This document shows, piece after piece, positions 16,607 through 25,087 of a stretch of 64,000 nucleotides of DNA. The DNA is taken from assembly GCA_035328405.1 (NCBI GenBank), contig DAOLIT010000011.1, positions 28,540 through 92,539 on the forward strand. Direction: 5' to 3'. A program made the position numbers and the translations under genes. Source of the DNA: JAEUKA01 sp035328405. GTDB taxonomy: Bacteria > Myxococcota_A > Polyangia > Palsa-1104 > JAEUJZ01. How positions within the stretch are numbered: the first letter of the stretch is position 1; the number at the start of each line of letters is the position of its first letter. The notes under the pieces were generated by a model. It was not told the origin of the DNA. It worked only from the letters and a program-made list of their open reading frames with translations, and did not search any database.

Positions 16607-16705
16607 GCGCGCAGGAGTCCTGGGGTAGGGGTAGGGGGACGTATGTGTGAGTGTCTGGGGGTGGGAAAGGGGGATGAAGGTGCGGAAAGGGAGGAGGAGT
16701 GGGAT

Positions 16706-18553
16706 TTAGGTGGACTTTTGCTTGTGGGAGAATTGGAGTTTGTAGAGGCGGGCGTAGATGCCGTCGAGGGAGAGAAGCTCGTCGTGGCGGCCTTGTTCGA
16801 CGACGCGGCCTTTGTGGAAAACGACGATGCGGTCGGCGGTCTGGATGGTGGACAGACGGTGCGCGATGACGAGGGCGGTACGGTCTTTGACGACCTCCTC
16901 GAGGGCTTTTTGGAGGCGGGCCTCGGTGTCGGAATCGACTGAAGCGGTGGCTTCGTCCAAAATGAGGATGTCAGCGTCGCGATAGAGGGCGCGGGCAAAG
17001 GAGATGAGCTGGCGTTCCCCTGCGGAGAAGTTGGAACCGCGTTCGTCTACTTCGGCTTGGAGGCCGCCGCGCTTTTCAAAAAAATCCTGGGCACCGATGC
17101 GAGCGAGGGCCAAGCGGGCGCGGGCTTCATCGGGAGTGGGGTCTCCCATGGCGATGTTGGACAAGAGGGTTCCCTGGAACAAAAAGACATCTTGGGGGAC
17201 CACGGAAAAGAGGGAGCGGAGGGCTTTGGGGGAATAGGTGCTCACGTCTTTTCCAAAGACGCGGACTTGACCGGACAGGGGTTCATAAAGGCGCAAAAGC
17301 AGTTGGGTCACAGTGCTTTTTCCTGCACCAGTTGCTCCGACAAGAGCGAGTTTTTCGCCGCGTTTTGCAGAAAAGGACACGTCGCGGAGTACGGGAACGC
17401 CTGGCTTGTACCCAAATTCGACGCTGGAGAAGGCGAGTGCTTCCCCGTCCGTTTGGGTTTTGGGGGCGGTTTGCGATGCTGCCTGGACGTTGTGTTGGGC
17501 GGCGGTTTCGACCTCTTTTTGATCGAGAAGTTGGAAGATGCGCTCGGCCCCGGACAAGGCGCTTTGGAGCACGGTGTAGCGTTGGGCGAGCATGCTGACT
17601 GGCTCGAAGAATTGGCGGAGGTATTGGGTGAAGGTGACGATGGTGGCAAAGGCCAAAGGGGTGCTCCCGAGCTTCTTGATGCCGACCCAAAACAGAACGC
17701 TGGCGATGCAAAGGGTCGAGACCATTTCAATGGCTGCATCGAGGGTGGCTTCAAAGAAAATGGCGCGCTTGTTGGCATCGCGGAATTGACCGTTGATGGT
17801 GTCAAACTCGCGGGCCATTTGGTCTTGTCGTCCGAAGGCTTGGACGACGGCAATGCCGCCGACTTGCTCGGACAAAAAGGCGTTGAGGCGGGCGGTTTTG
17901 GTGCGGATGTCGCGGTAGGCGCGTTTTCCGCCGCGCCGAACCCAAGTGACCAGGACAGAGACGACAGGGAGGGCAGCAAAAGCGATGAGGGAAAGCTGCC
18001 AATCGAGCAGAAGCATGGCGACGACGATACCGATGAGCATGAGGAGATCGCCAGCGGCGTTGAAGACACCAAATGCAAAGAGTTCGGCGACGGCATCGAC
18101 GTCATTGACGCATCGGGTGGTGAGGCGTCCGACGGGGGTCTTGTCGTAATAGCGCATGGAAAGGGTCTGGAGGAACGCGAAAATGTGTCTGCGCAAGTCG
18201 GCCATGGACAGCGCGCCCGCAAGCTGCATGCAGTAGATCTGGCCAAAGGAGATGACTTGGGAGAGGACGGTGATGCCGGCGAGGATTGCGCCGTCTCGGA
18301 AGAGGAGGTCGGCGGATTTTCGTCCGGCGTGTTCGATGATTTGACCCATCAAAAGGGGGCGAAGCAGGTTGATTCCAGCGACGGACAGGAGGCCCAAAAG
18401 GGAGAGGACGACATAGCGAGCGTGGGGTGCGATGAACGGCCACAAACGGGACAAGAGTTTGAAGTCGTAGCTTTTGTCGATGGTGTCCTCGTCGTGAAAT
18501 GCGGCGAGTTTGGCTTCGGCTGCGCTTTTTTGGGGAGTGGGTTTGGCGCTCAT
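16706..18553 (-). CDS. ABC exporter half-transporter (canonical ATPase partner of a heterodimer)
   Basis: The product has 615 residues. A six-helix type IV exporter membrane domain (about 25-335) is followed by an ATPase domain with Walker A VGATGAGKST, Q-loop VVPQDVF, signature NFSAGERQ (deviating from LSGGQ), Walker B ILILDEATASVD with the catalytic Glu, and H-loop IAHRLST. It overlaps the preceding half-transporter gene by four bases (18550-18553). Its intact Glu, together with a deviant signature, complements the Asp-bearing partner, as in TM287/288-type heterodimers with one active and one degenerate ATP site. The substrate is unknown; lipids, peptides or drugs are typical. It is the last gene of a four-gene unit. 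Confidence 0.93.
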   Translation of the reverse strand: MSAKPTPQKSAAEAKLAAFHDEDTIDKSYDFKLLSRLWPFIAPHARYVVLSLLGLLSVAGINLLRPLLMGQIIEHAGRKSADLLFRDGAILAGITVLSQVISFGQIYCMQLAGALSMADLRRHIFAFLQTLSMRYYDKTPVGRLTTRCVNDVDAVAELFAFGVFNAAGDLLMLIGIVVAMLLLDWQLSLIAFAALPVVSVLVTWVRRGGKRAYRDIRTKTARLNAFLSEQVGGIAVVQAFGRQDQMAREFDTINGQFRDANKRAIFFEATLDAAIEMVSTLCIASVLFWVGIKKLGSTPLAFATIVTFTQYLRQFFEPVSMLAQRYTVLQSALSGAERIFQLLDQKEVETAAQHNVQAASQTAPKTQTDGEALAFSSVEFGYKPGVPVLRDVSFSAKRGEKLALVGATGAGKSTVTQLLLRLYEPLSGQVRVFGKDVSTYSPKALRSLFSVVPQDVFLFQGTLLSNIAMGDPTPDEARARLALARIGAQDFFEKRGGLQAEVDERGSNFSAGERQLISFARALYRDADILILDEATASVDSDTEARLQKALEEVVKDRTALVIAHRLSTIQTADRIVVFHKGRVVEQGRHDELLSLDGIYARLYKLQFSHKQKST

Positions 18554-20391
18554 GACGACAGACCTTCCTTGCGAGAACCGGGGAGGGTGCTCGAAAGATC
18601 CAACGCGCCCAGGGCGTCGATTTCAGAGGCCATGCGCTGTTCTTCAGCGAAGGTGGCATACAGGCCGCCGCGCGAAAGGAGTTCACTGTGAGTGCCGGTT
18701 TCGACGACTTTTCCGTCATCGAGAACCAAAATCTGCTGGCAACGAGAAGCGGCAGCGACCCGATGGGTGATGAGGAGAAGAGAACGGTTTTGGGCCTGCT
18801 TTTCGATGCTCTCCAAAATGGCGGCTTCTGTCTTGGCATCTACAGCAGAAAGGGGGTCGTCCAATATGAGGAGTTTTGGATGCCACAATAGGGCTCGGGC
18901 GAGGGCGACCCGCTGTTTTTGGCCCCCGGAAAGTTGGACGCCGCGCTCTCCGACAATGGTGTCGAATTGTTCGGGAAGGTCCTTGACCTCGGCAAGGACG
19001 TGGGCCTCCTTTGCAGCTTGCTGGAGCTTGTCTTGAGCGTCCTGACCGTCCGGATCTGCAAGGGCGAGGCCGATGTTGCGCGCGACGGTGGTGGAAAACA
19101 AAAAGGCGTCTTGCTGGGCGTATCCGACAACCTCGCGGACTTCGGAAAGGGGGAGGTCGCACACGTCTTTTCCACACAGGCGTACGGTGTCTTTGGGGGT
19201 GGGCAAAAGCCGTGAAAGGAGCATCGCCAGCGTGGTCTTTCCACTGCCGGTGCGCCCAACGATGGCGAGGGAAGCGCCAGCGGGAAGGGAGAAACTCACA
19301 TCCTTGAGTACCGTGCGGTCGCCATAAGCAAACGACAACCGAGACACGGAAAGATCAGCATGTACAGGTTTGGGAAGTGCGTCCTCCCCATCCACAAGGT
19401 CGGGTTTGGCGTCGATGATCTCGACGAGGCGGGCGAAACTGACTTGGCCGCGCTGGAGGATCGAGAGCATGAAACCGATGGCAATAAGGGGCCAGGTCAT
19501 GCGGGCGAGTGCGAGGGAAAACGCGAAAAAACCGCCCTCGGAAAGTTCGCCGGACAGCAACAGGGAGGCACCGTAAAAGAAGAAGAGCAGAAGACCCATG
19601 GCAGCGACGGCACCGGTGACGGGAAACATGAGACCGCGAAGCCGGGCCAAATCGAGGGAGGTGCGCAAATAGGCTTGGTTGAGCTGCTCGAAACGGGTTT
19701 TGAGGCTGTCTTCGATGCCAAAGCTGCGGACGACGCGCATGCCAGCGAGGTTGCTTTGGACAAATTCGGTGAGTTTTCCGACGGACTTTTGGATGTTCTG
19801 GTTGCGGATGAACATCTTGCCGGAAAACGACTTGGTGACGAGCATGAGAACGGGCACGGTCAGAAGGGAGACACCGGTCAGTTTGGGGGAAATGGAAAGC
19901 ATGACTTGCAGCGCGCTCACGAGGCCGAACACGACGTTGAGCAGGTTCATGACACCAAAACCCATCAGCAAACGGACTTGGGTCAAATCGGCGGTGGCCC
20001 GGCTCATGATTTCACCGGCTGAGATGCGCCGATAAAACGCGAAACCAAGCCGATGGAGACGCACAAGCAGAAGGCCTCGCAGTTTGTACTCGATGTCGCG
20101 GCCCGCGTTGAAGCAGTACATGCGGCTCGAGACGCGGACCAAAAACGCGACAACAGCGAGCGCCAAAATGCCCCACAGAGGCCGCATCGCATCGTGAGGT
20201 GACACGCCAGGCACCGAGGAAAACAGAGCATCAATCGCGCGCTTGGACAACCAATCGATGCGGTTCATCGCAAACTGAAACGCGAGGAGCATGAGGCCGC
20301 CCATCACATACCGCGGCCAAAACGCCACAAAAAAAGAAAAGAGCGTGGTGCGCTCGGGTTCCTCTTTTGGGAGGACCTGTGGTTCTGTCAT
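18550..20391 (-). CDS. ABC exporter half-transporter (degenerate Walker B partner)
   Basis: The product has 613 residues. The membrane domain (about 20-320) is followed by an ATPase domain with Walker A VGRTGSGKTT, Q-loop YAQQDAF, canonical signature LSGGQKQR, Walker B LLILDDPLSAVD (Asp in place of the catalytic Glu) and H-loop ITHRVAA. The Asp marks the degenerate nucleotide site of a heterodimeric exporter whose partner is encoded by the overlapping next gene. ATG 20391 is chosen because it overlaps the stop of the upstream carrier gene by four bases, has AAGGA before it, and gives the family's usual length; the frame is open further upstream, but inside the carrier gene. Confidence 0.93.
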   Translation of the reverse strand: MTEPQVLPKEEPERTTLFSFFVAFWPRYVMGGLMLLAFQFAMNRIDWLSKRAIDALFSSVPGVSPHDAMRPLWGILALAVVAFLVRVSSRMYCFNAGRDIEYKLRGLLLVRLHRLGFAFYRRISAGEIMSRATADLTQVRLLMGFGVMNLLNVVFGLVSALQVMLSISPKLTGVSLLTVPVLMLVTKSFSGKMFIRNQNIQKSVGKLTEFVQSNLAGMRVVRSFGIEDSLKTRFEQLNQAYLRTSLDLARLRGLMFPVTGAVAAMGLLLFFFYGASLLLSGELSEGGFFAFSLALARMTWPLIAIGFMLSILQRGQVSFARLVEIIDAKPDLVDGEDALPKPVHADLSVSRLSFAYGDRTVLKDVSFSLPAGASLAIVGRTGSGKTTLAMLLSRLLPTPKDTVRLCGKDVCDLPLSEVREVVGYAQQDAFLFSTTVARNIGLALADPDGQDAQDKLQQAAKEAHVLAEVKDLPEQFDTIVGERGVQLSGGQKQRVALARALLWHPKLLILDDPLSAVDAKTEAAILESIEKQAQNRSLLLITHRVAAASRCQQILVLDDGKVVETGTHSELLSRGGLYATFAEEQRMASEIDALGALDLSSTLPGSRKEGLSS

Positions 20392-21692
20392 TCCTTGTGG
20401 TCTTTCTGTGTTTGCAGTTGTTTGTTTTTTTGGGGGCCGGTCAACGCCCAGGCCAAACCGAGCCACGCGGCGACCGCCGAGAGACACACCGCACCATACA
20501 GGAGGGCCGAAAATACCACACCGGCCCATTGCAGCGCGGTCACACCCAGCGATGCGAGCCCCTTGCTGGCGCGGTTGCCAAGTACATCGATGACTTCCTT
20601 GGCTCGATATCGGGCGTCAAAGGACAAAGGGACATACAGGAGTTCTTTGGATGCCCGGAACAGGGAATAGTCGAGCGTTTTGTAGATGCCATACGCCAGG
20701 GCGCAGGTTGTCAAAGATGGCCATAGCATCATGGAAAAAAGAGAAAGGAGATTCACAAGCGGAACCAGGAGTTGGATGACTCTCCCGGAAAACAGGGAAA
20801 GCAAAAGGGGGGCCCCGACAAATTGCAGAAACATCGCAGCAAAATTCACAAGGGCGTAGTACTTGCCGGAAAACGCATTCTGTTCATCCAGGCCGGGCAG
20901 GTAGTCTGCAAGTGCCCCTCGGAAGGTAATTTCGAGCAGGACAGAGACGACTTGAGTGGCTGCAATCAGGCCGATGAGCAGGACCAACACGCGCTCTGTT
21001 TTGAACAAATGGAGTCCCAAGTGGTCGGTCTGGGAGTGCTTCTTTTTGCCTCCCTTGGGAGGGCCAAATTTGGAAAAGAGAAGGGCGTAGACGGGCAGGG
21101 CGGGCACAGTGAAAACAGCCGCGAGCCACAGCAAATTCAGTGTTCCAAGGGGGCGGGACAGATAGCCGACCAACAGTCCTCCCAGCACCGCACCCATGCC
21201 CGCAACACCGCAAATCGGACCATTCCAGGTACGTCCAGCTGCGGGATCGAATTTGCTGTCGATGTAGGACCAAATCTGTTCGATAAGGAGTACGACATAG
21301 GACTCCTTAAACACAAACAGCACGACGACTGCCGCTGTGAGACCCAGCCGAATGGCAACAAAACAGCCGAGCATGGTCGCCATCGCGAGGATCGTGGTCG
21401 CGAACAGCGTGTACCTGGGTCCGATCCACGAAAGGAGTCGTCCGTACAGATACGTCAGGGTCGCGATCCCAATCAGAGAAAGTCCGAGAGCCCACGGCAA
21501 CCCCTGTTTTCCATACGTTTTCACAAAGAGCGTGCTGGCGGTGCTGCGGAGCATTTCGTAGCCGCACAAAACCGCACCTGCTGCGAGCGCGCAAAGCAGT
21601 GCAAACCAGACGGCGTTTGAGCCGGACAGCGGCCCCTTTGGCCCCGCGCCAGTTTGTGTGGAGGCTCCGTCCTGTTCCTTTGCAGCGGTCAT
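20388..21692 (-). CDS. ATP/ADP (NTP/NDP) carrier-like transporter, TLC/AAA family
   Basis: The product has 434 residues with about 12 transmembrane helices. The C-terminal block (FRASKELLYVPLSFDARYRA then KEVIDVLGNRASKG) is the characteristic motif of TLC-type nucleotide carriers (PF03219-like), and the upstream FKESYVVLLIEQIWSYID is also in family style. Obligate intracellular bacteria use such carriers to import ATP, but related proteins occur in free-living bacteria with unknown substrates, so nucleotide exchange is not assured. Start and stop abut or overlap the neighbours (TAAATG at 21690-21695; ATGA at 20388-20391), so it is translated with an ABC exporter. The pairing of such a carrier with an ABC exporter is uncommon in my experience. 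Confidence 0.82.
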   Translation of the reverse strand: MTAAKEQDGASTQTGAGPKGPLSGSNAVWFALLCALAAGAVLCGYEMLRSTASTLFVKTYGKQGLPWALGLSLIGIATLTYLYGRLLSWIGPRYTLFATTILAMATMLGCFVAIRLGLTAAVVVLFVFKESYVVLLIEQIWSYIDSKFDPAAGRTWNGPICGVAGMGAVLGGLLVGYLSRPLGTLNLLWLAAVFTVPALPVYALLFSKFGPPKGGKKKHSQTDHLGLHLFKTERVLVLLIGLIAATQVVSVLLEITFRGALADYLPGLDEQNAFSGKYYALVNFAAMFLQFVGAPLLLSLFSGRVIQLLVPLVNLLSLFSMMLWPSLTTCALAYGIYKTLDYSLFRASKELLYVPLSFDARYRAKEVIDVLGNRASKGLASLGVTALQWAGVVFSALLYGAVCLSAVAAWLGLAWALTGPQKNKQLQTQKDHKE

Positions 21693-22322
21693 TTATTTGC
21701 GAACCATTGTGCGTGCGGCGGACACGATTTTGTGGGTTTTGTCGGCGTGCGCCAAAAGTTCTTCTAGTGGTCTTTGCATGTGTTGGATCGCGAAAAGCGC
21801 ATGGGTGTGGGATGCGGACGAAGCGAGGTTTGAATCGGACAAAATGCGCTGCAAGGCAACAAAGGCCTCGTCGAGCGGAACGAGCGCCTGCTCCAGGGCT
21901 TCCACGGGTTCGCGCAGTTCGGTGGTGAGTCGGCGCAACACTTCTCCGATGGCGGACAGGCGTTCCTGTTGCAACAACGCCTCTTTGGTTCGCCCAAGCT
22001 CTGCGAGCGCGTTTTTGAGTTCTTCGTTTCGTCGGGCAAGGTCGGCGGTTTTGCGCGCAACTGCGCTTTCAAGCTGCAAATTCAGTTCGGTGCTCGTACG
22101 CAGCCTGTGCAGAAGCGCGCGGCGCAGACCTTCGATGCGCAAAAGGACGGTCCACAGCTCACCGGGAAGCGGTTCCTGAAAGGGTACGCGGTGCCATTCA
22201 CCTTTGGACAGGGCGAGCACTTGGTCGCGCAGACGCAAAACCGGCTTCACCCAACCGGTCCACACAAGGAGCGAAACCCACAACACGAGTGCAAGCAACG
22301 CGCCCAAACCCATCATCCACAT
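21693..22322 (-). CDS. Membrane-anchored HAMP/coiled-coil protein with a histidine-kinase-like dimerisation helix lacking His
   Basis: The product has 209 residues: one transmembrane helix (1-24, MWMMGLGALLALVLWVSLLV), a HAMP-like stretch (WVKPVLRLRDQVLALSKGEW), a coiled coil (about 65-110), then ERLSAIGEVLRRLTTELREP. This last segment aligns in style with the HisKA H-box (A-hGELhhGhhHEhNNP) but has Thr where the phosphoacceptor His should be. No ATPase domain follows. It is therefore a sensor remnant or a structural signalling partner, not a kinase. ATG 22322 has AGGAAG five bases upstream. The stop abuts the start of the carrier gene, making it the first gene of the four-gene unit. Function unknown. 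Confidence 0.72.
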   Translation of the reverse strand: MWMMGLGALLALVLWVSLLVWTGWVKPVLRLRDQVLALSKGEWHRVPFQEPLPGELWTVLLRIEGLRRALLHRLRTSTELNLQLESAVARKTADLARRNEELKNALAELGRTKEALLQQERLSAIGEVLRRLTTELREPVEALEQALVPLDEAFVALQRILSDSNLASSASHTHALFAIQHMQRPLEELLAHADKTHKIVSAARTMVRK

Positions 22323-22423
22323 CGGACTTCCTTTTTTTGTACGTGCATTGGTTTTTGCAAAGGGGATGTAGAAAAAACTGCGTTTGATCGCAAGCAAAGG
22401 GTTTCGCCGCAAAACAGTTCGGC

Positions 22424-22437
22424 TAAGATGGGGTCCA
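22424..22437 (+). promoter_or_regulatory. -10 element before a secreted-protein gene (leaderless start)
   Basis: TAAGAT (22424-22429) ends seven bases before ATG 22437. The GGGG between is only three bases from the ATG, too close for a Shine-Dalgarno sequence. It shares the 114-base gap with the divergent operon starting at 22322. Confidence 0.4.
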
Positions 22438-23180
22438 TGAAAACGACCCTCTTTTCAGCTTGTGTTCTCGTCGGTGCGTTGGCTTTTCCAACGACCTCAA
22501 ATGCGCAAAACTGCGCGGTTCATTACGCAGCCGGTTTTGCTCAGATTTCCGGTTTGGTGGCCAAAGCAACGTCGCAACTTGCCGCCGATCAGCTCGTCGA
22601 TCAGGCGTTCGGCGCAAGACCTCAGCAGTGCGAAGCGAATGCCTACACGTCTTTCGTCGATCAGTTCGAGCTGTTTGGCCGGACGGCGATTCGTGCTGGC
22701 CAACCGCCGCGTGGAAGCAAAGGTGTGGTGCCTGCGGTGAAAGAAAATCAAATGCGGCTTGCGATTTCGATCATCCGCAAAATGTCACCGATGAAAGTTC
22801 CGCTTGCGGACGCCAAAGCGGGCGTGAGTCAGTTCAAGCAAATGCGCAGCAACTTGAACGCGGTGGCCGATGATGCGGGAAACACGCCGATGATGACTCA
22901 AGTTTTGGAAGCGATTTCGCAAGTGGGTTCTCCGAGAGCGATCGAGGAGACGGTGCAAGTCGGTTCAAGTGGGAATACGGCTGCGGCGGGTTCCGCAACG
23001 CCGGGGACTCCGGGGGGGGTTCAACAGGTGCGTGTGCCGAACACACCGCTTCCGGCGTGGGCCGTCATCAAGCTGTACGAGGCGCGCGATCTGTGCAAAC
23101 CGCAGGACGTGGCGGGCATCCAGATTCGGCTGCAAGACATCATCAATTGGATGGAAGCGAACGCGCAGCCCGTTCAGTAA
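22437..23180 (+). CDS. Secreted protein of unknown function
   Basis: The product has 247 residues. A clear signal peptide (MKTTLFSACVLVGALAF to about residue 24, ending SNAQ) is followed by a mostly helical N-terminal half (residues 30-150), a Gly/Ser/Ala/Thr linker (about 180-200) and a short helical C-terminus containing LYEARDLCKPQDVAGIQI. Three to four Cys in the mature part could pair. The in-frame ATG at 22428 would add three residues but lies inside the -10 box, so 22437 is preferred. It is divergent from the ABC/carrier operon and followed by convergent genes. I recognise no family. Confidence 0.65.
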   Translation: MKTTLFSACVLVGALAFPTTSNAQNCAVHYAAGFAQISGLVAKATSQLAADQLVDQAFGARPQQCEANAYTSFVDQFELFGRTAIRAGQPPRGSKGVVPAVKENQMRLAISIIRKMSPMKVPLADAKAGVSQFKQMRSNLNAVADDAGNTPMMTQVLEAISQVGSPRAIEETVQVGSSGNTAAAGSATPGTPGGVQQVRVPNTPLPAWAVIKLYEARDLCKPQDVAGIQIRLQDIINWMEANAQPVQ

Positions 23181-23241
23181 CCGCCTTCGGCATTGGGGGT
23201 CGGAAGACGGCCTAGGTCGGCGGTTTGTGGGGTGATTTGTC

Positions 23242-23967
23242 TTATTCGGAAAGATAGAGACGATTCAAGAGGACGCCGTGGCGCGCCAGAGTGAGGGGGA
23301 AGGCTTCGCTCTTGCTTTCGGACAGACTCCGCAGGGCTTGCTCGATGTTTTGGGACGTGACGGTTTGCCCGTTTGCGTCCAGCAGCAAGTCTCCCACTTT
23401 CAAATCCAGGCGGGCAGCGACGCTAGAGCGGTCCACGCGGGTGATGCGGCAGAACGTGCGTCCGGCAAAAGACACTTCTTCGCAGCCCGCGCCGACACCA
23501 TACCGCACGGACAAACGAGCGAGCGCCTCTTTCCTTACGGTGTAGGTGTGAGAGGCCTGTTCTTTCACCGCTTGGTCGTAGGCATGCTCAATCACGCGCA
23601 CGGCAAAGTCTTCGCCGGAACGAACGGTGCGACGCTGGCCGGTGGTGGTGTCTTCAAGGACGATCTGTTGGTCAAGAACCCCAGACAAGCGCAGGTTGCG
23701 GCCCACTGTACCGCCGACCGCCACGTCGCGGGTTTCAAAGTTCGGGAGCTCGGCAAGCGTCGCAAACGCTTCATTTCCTTCCCCTTGGGTTCCAAACAAA
23801 CGGAACGTGACTTGTCGCGCTTGATAGTCGTCTTGGGCTGCGGCGGGTTCTGGAAGCGCGAGTGCAGCGACTTCTTGCGAGGTCACTTCGCCCGTCGAAC
23901 GCCCGCCCTCGCAAGCAAGCAGAGAAGACACGGAACACAGAAGCAACGAAACAATGGTCTTGTTCAT
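23242..23967 (-). CDS. Lipoprotein with C-terminal PDZ domain
   Basis: The product has 241 residues. The lipoprotein signal ends at SSLLAC (Cys 19). The C-terminal 75 residues form a PDZ-like module (FCRITRVDRSSVAARLDLKV then GDLLLDANGQTVTSQNIEQA), similar to the PDZ of GspC-type secretion proteins and to the non-catalytic PDZ of HtrA. There is no protease domain, so it is likely a scaffold or substrate-binding protein in the envelope. It lies 12 bases after the SGNH hydrolase gene on the same strand and is probably co-transcribed with it. Confidence 0.8.
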   Translation of the reverse strand: MNKTIVSLLLCSVSSLLACEGGRSTGEVTSQEVAALALPEPAAAQDDYQARQVTFRLFGTQGEGNEAFATLAELPNFETRDVAVGGTVGRNLRLSGVLDQQIVLEDTTTGQRRTVRSGEDFAVRVIEHAYDQAVKEQASHTYTVRKEALARLSVRYGVGAGCEEVSFAGRTFCRITRVDRSSVAARLDLKVGDLLLDANGQTVTSQNIEQALRSLSESKSEAFPLTLARHGVLLNRLYLSE

Positions 23968-23979
23968 GGTCAGACTCCT

Positions 23980-24879
23980 TTACTTGAGGCACGAGGGAAC
24001 GTTGGACAGACTGCCGTATTCGCCGGCCTCCCATGCTGCGCAGGCGAGTTTCCGTTGGCCAGTGTCTTTGGCCGGATGGAAACAATCCAGGCCGTCGATG
24101 TCATCCTTGCTGAAGCGATACGTGCCCACAGAACTGTTTGCGGTGGCCGTGCCACGCCAGTCGGTAAAGAAGTTGATTTTGCCCGCGTTTCGCGACGCAG
24201 CCGCTTCGACTTCGGCGCGCAAGCCGTCGTTGTATTGATCGACCCGAGCCCCGATCGCCGCCCGCCGCGAGGCATTCCCTTCTCCGGTGACGACGCGACA
24301 GACGCCCGCGATCGACCACACCAAGTTGCACGTAATGAAGTTCTTTGCATTGCCCGCTTCGTACAAGTAATCGACGCGCGGCATCGACAACACCTGAACT
24401 TGGGAACCCGCTGGCAGACACCCCGCAAGTACATCGAGCGCCGATTTGAGCGCGTTCCGATACGTGGTCACAGAGTACAGTTTCGAGGTTGCATCCGACG
24501 ACGAACCTTTGTCCCGCGAACACACATCGTTGCCCCCAAGTTCCAAAATCACGCGGTTTGGTTTTTTGGCCATCGCGCAAATCCGCGCGGCTTGTCCTGC
24601 TGCGTTGTTTCGACCCCCGACCATCTCTGCACCGGATTCCGAAACGAACTCCTTGGTCATTCCTGAGAACTTGGCTTTGAAGCGCAGATAGACCGAATTG
24701 ACCTTTGTGTCCGTCCCCTGGCCAAAGCCAAACTCGGGGTGTTCGCCGGGGAAGTTGTTGGCCCCCCAACCTTGCGAAATGCTGTCTCCTATACCGGACA
24801 ATTTTTCAGGATCAGCGGCCCACAGCGTGGTCGGCAGCAGCACCGAACCAAGAGCGAAAAGAAACACGGAACCTTGCAT
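23980..24879 (-). CDS. Secreted SGNH/GDSL-type hydrolase
   Basis: The product has 299 residues with a signal peptide (MQGSVFLFALGSVLLPTTLW, cleavage after AA). SGNH blocks are visible: block I GIGDSISQGWG with the nucleophile Ser, block III ELGGNDVCS with the oxyanion Asn, and block V DGLDCFHPA with the catalytic Asp-x-x-His arrangement. The block II Gly lies in the AEMVGGRNNAAG region. Such enzymes are lipases/esterases or polysaccharide deacetylases; the substrate cannot be told. ATG 24879 has a near-perfect AAAGGAGG site; the longer frame has none. It is first in a two-gene unit with the PDZ lipoprotein. Confidence 0.87.
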   Translation of the reverse strand: MQGSVFLFALGSVLLPTTLWAADPEKLSGIGDSISQGWGANNFPGEHPEFGFGQGTDTKVNSVYLRFKAKFSGMTKEFVSESGAEMVGGRNNAAGQAARICAMAKKPNRVILELGGNDVCSRDKGSSSDATSKLYSVTTYRNALKSALDVLAGCLPAGSQVQVLSMPRVDYLYEAGNAKNFITCNLVWSIAGVCRVVTGEGNASRRAAIGARVDQYNDGLRAEVEAAASRNAGKINFFTDWRGTATANSSVGTYRFSKDDIDGLDCFHPAKDTGQRKLACAAWEAGEYGSLSNVPSCLK

Positions 24880-25087
24880 GAAAACCTCCTTTGGTTTTGC
24901 AGAAAAACCCGCAAGAAGTGAGCCAATCTGCACAACATGATCCAGACATGCGGAAAACCAATGCTCCGACGGGAGACGAGGTTTGGCGCGTTCAGAAAGT
25001 GGGAAGCAAAGACCCCAGGTTGCTGCTGGTTTTGAACCTCAATTTTTCCCCTTTTGGATGGGCAATTTTTGACACAAGATGTGCGCC

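Noticed and set aside
22424..22439. ATG at 22428 as start of the secreted protein
   Set aside because: It lies within the TAAGAT -10 box; ATG 22437 gives a cleaner signal peptide and fits the leaderless pattern.
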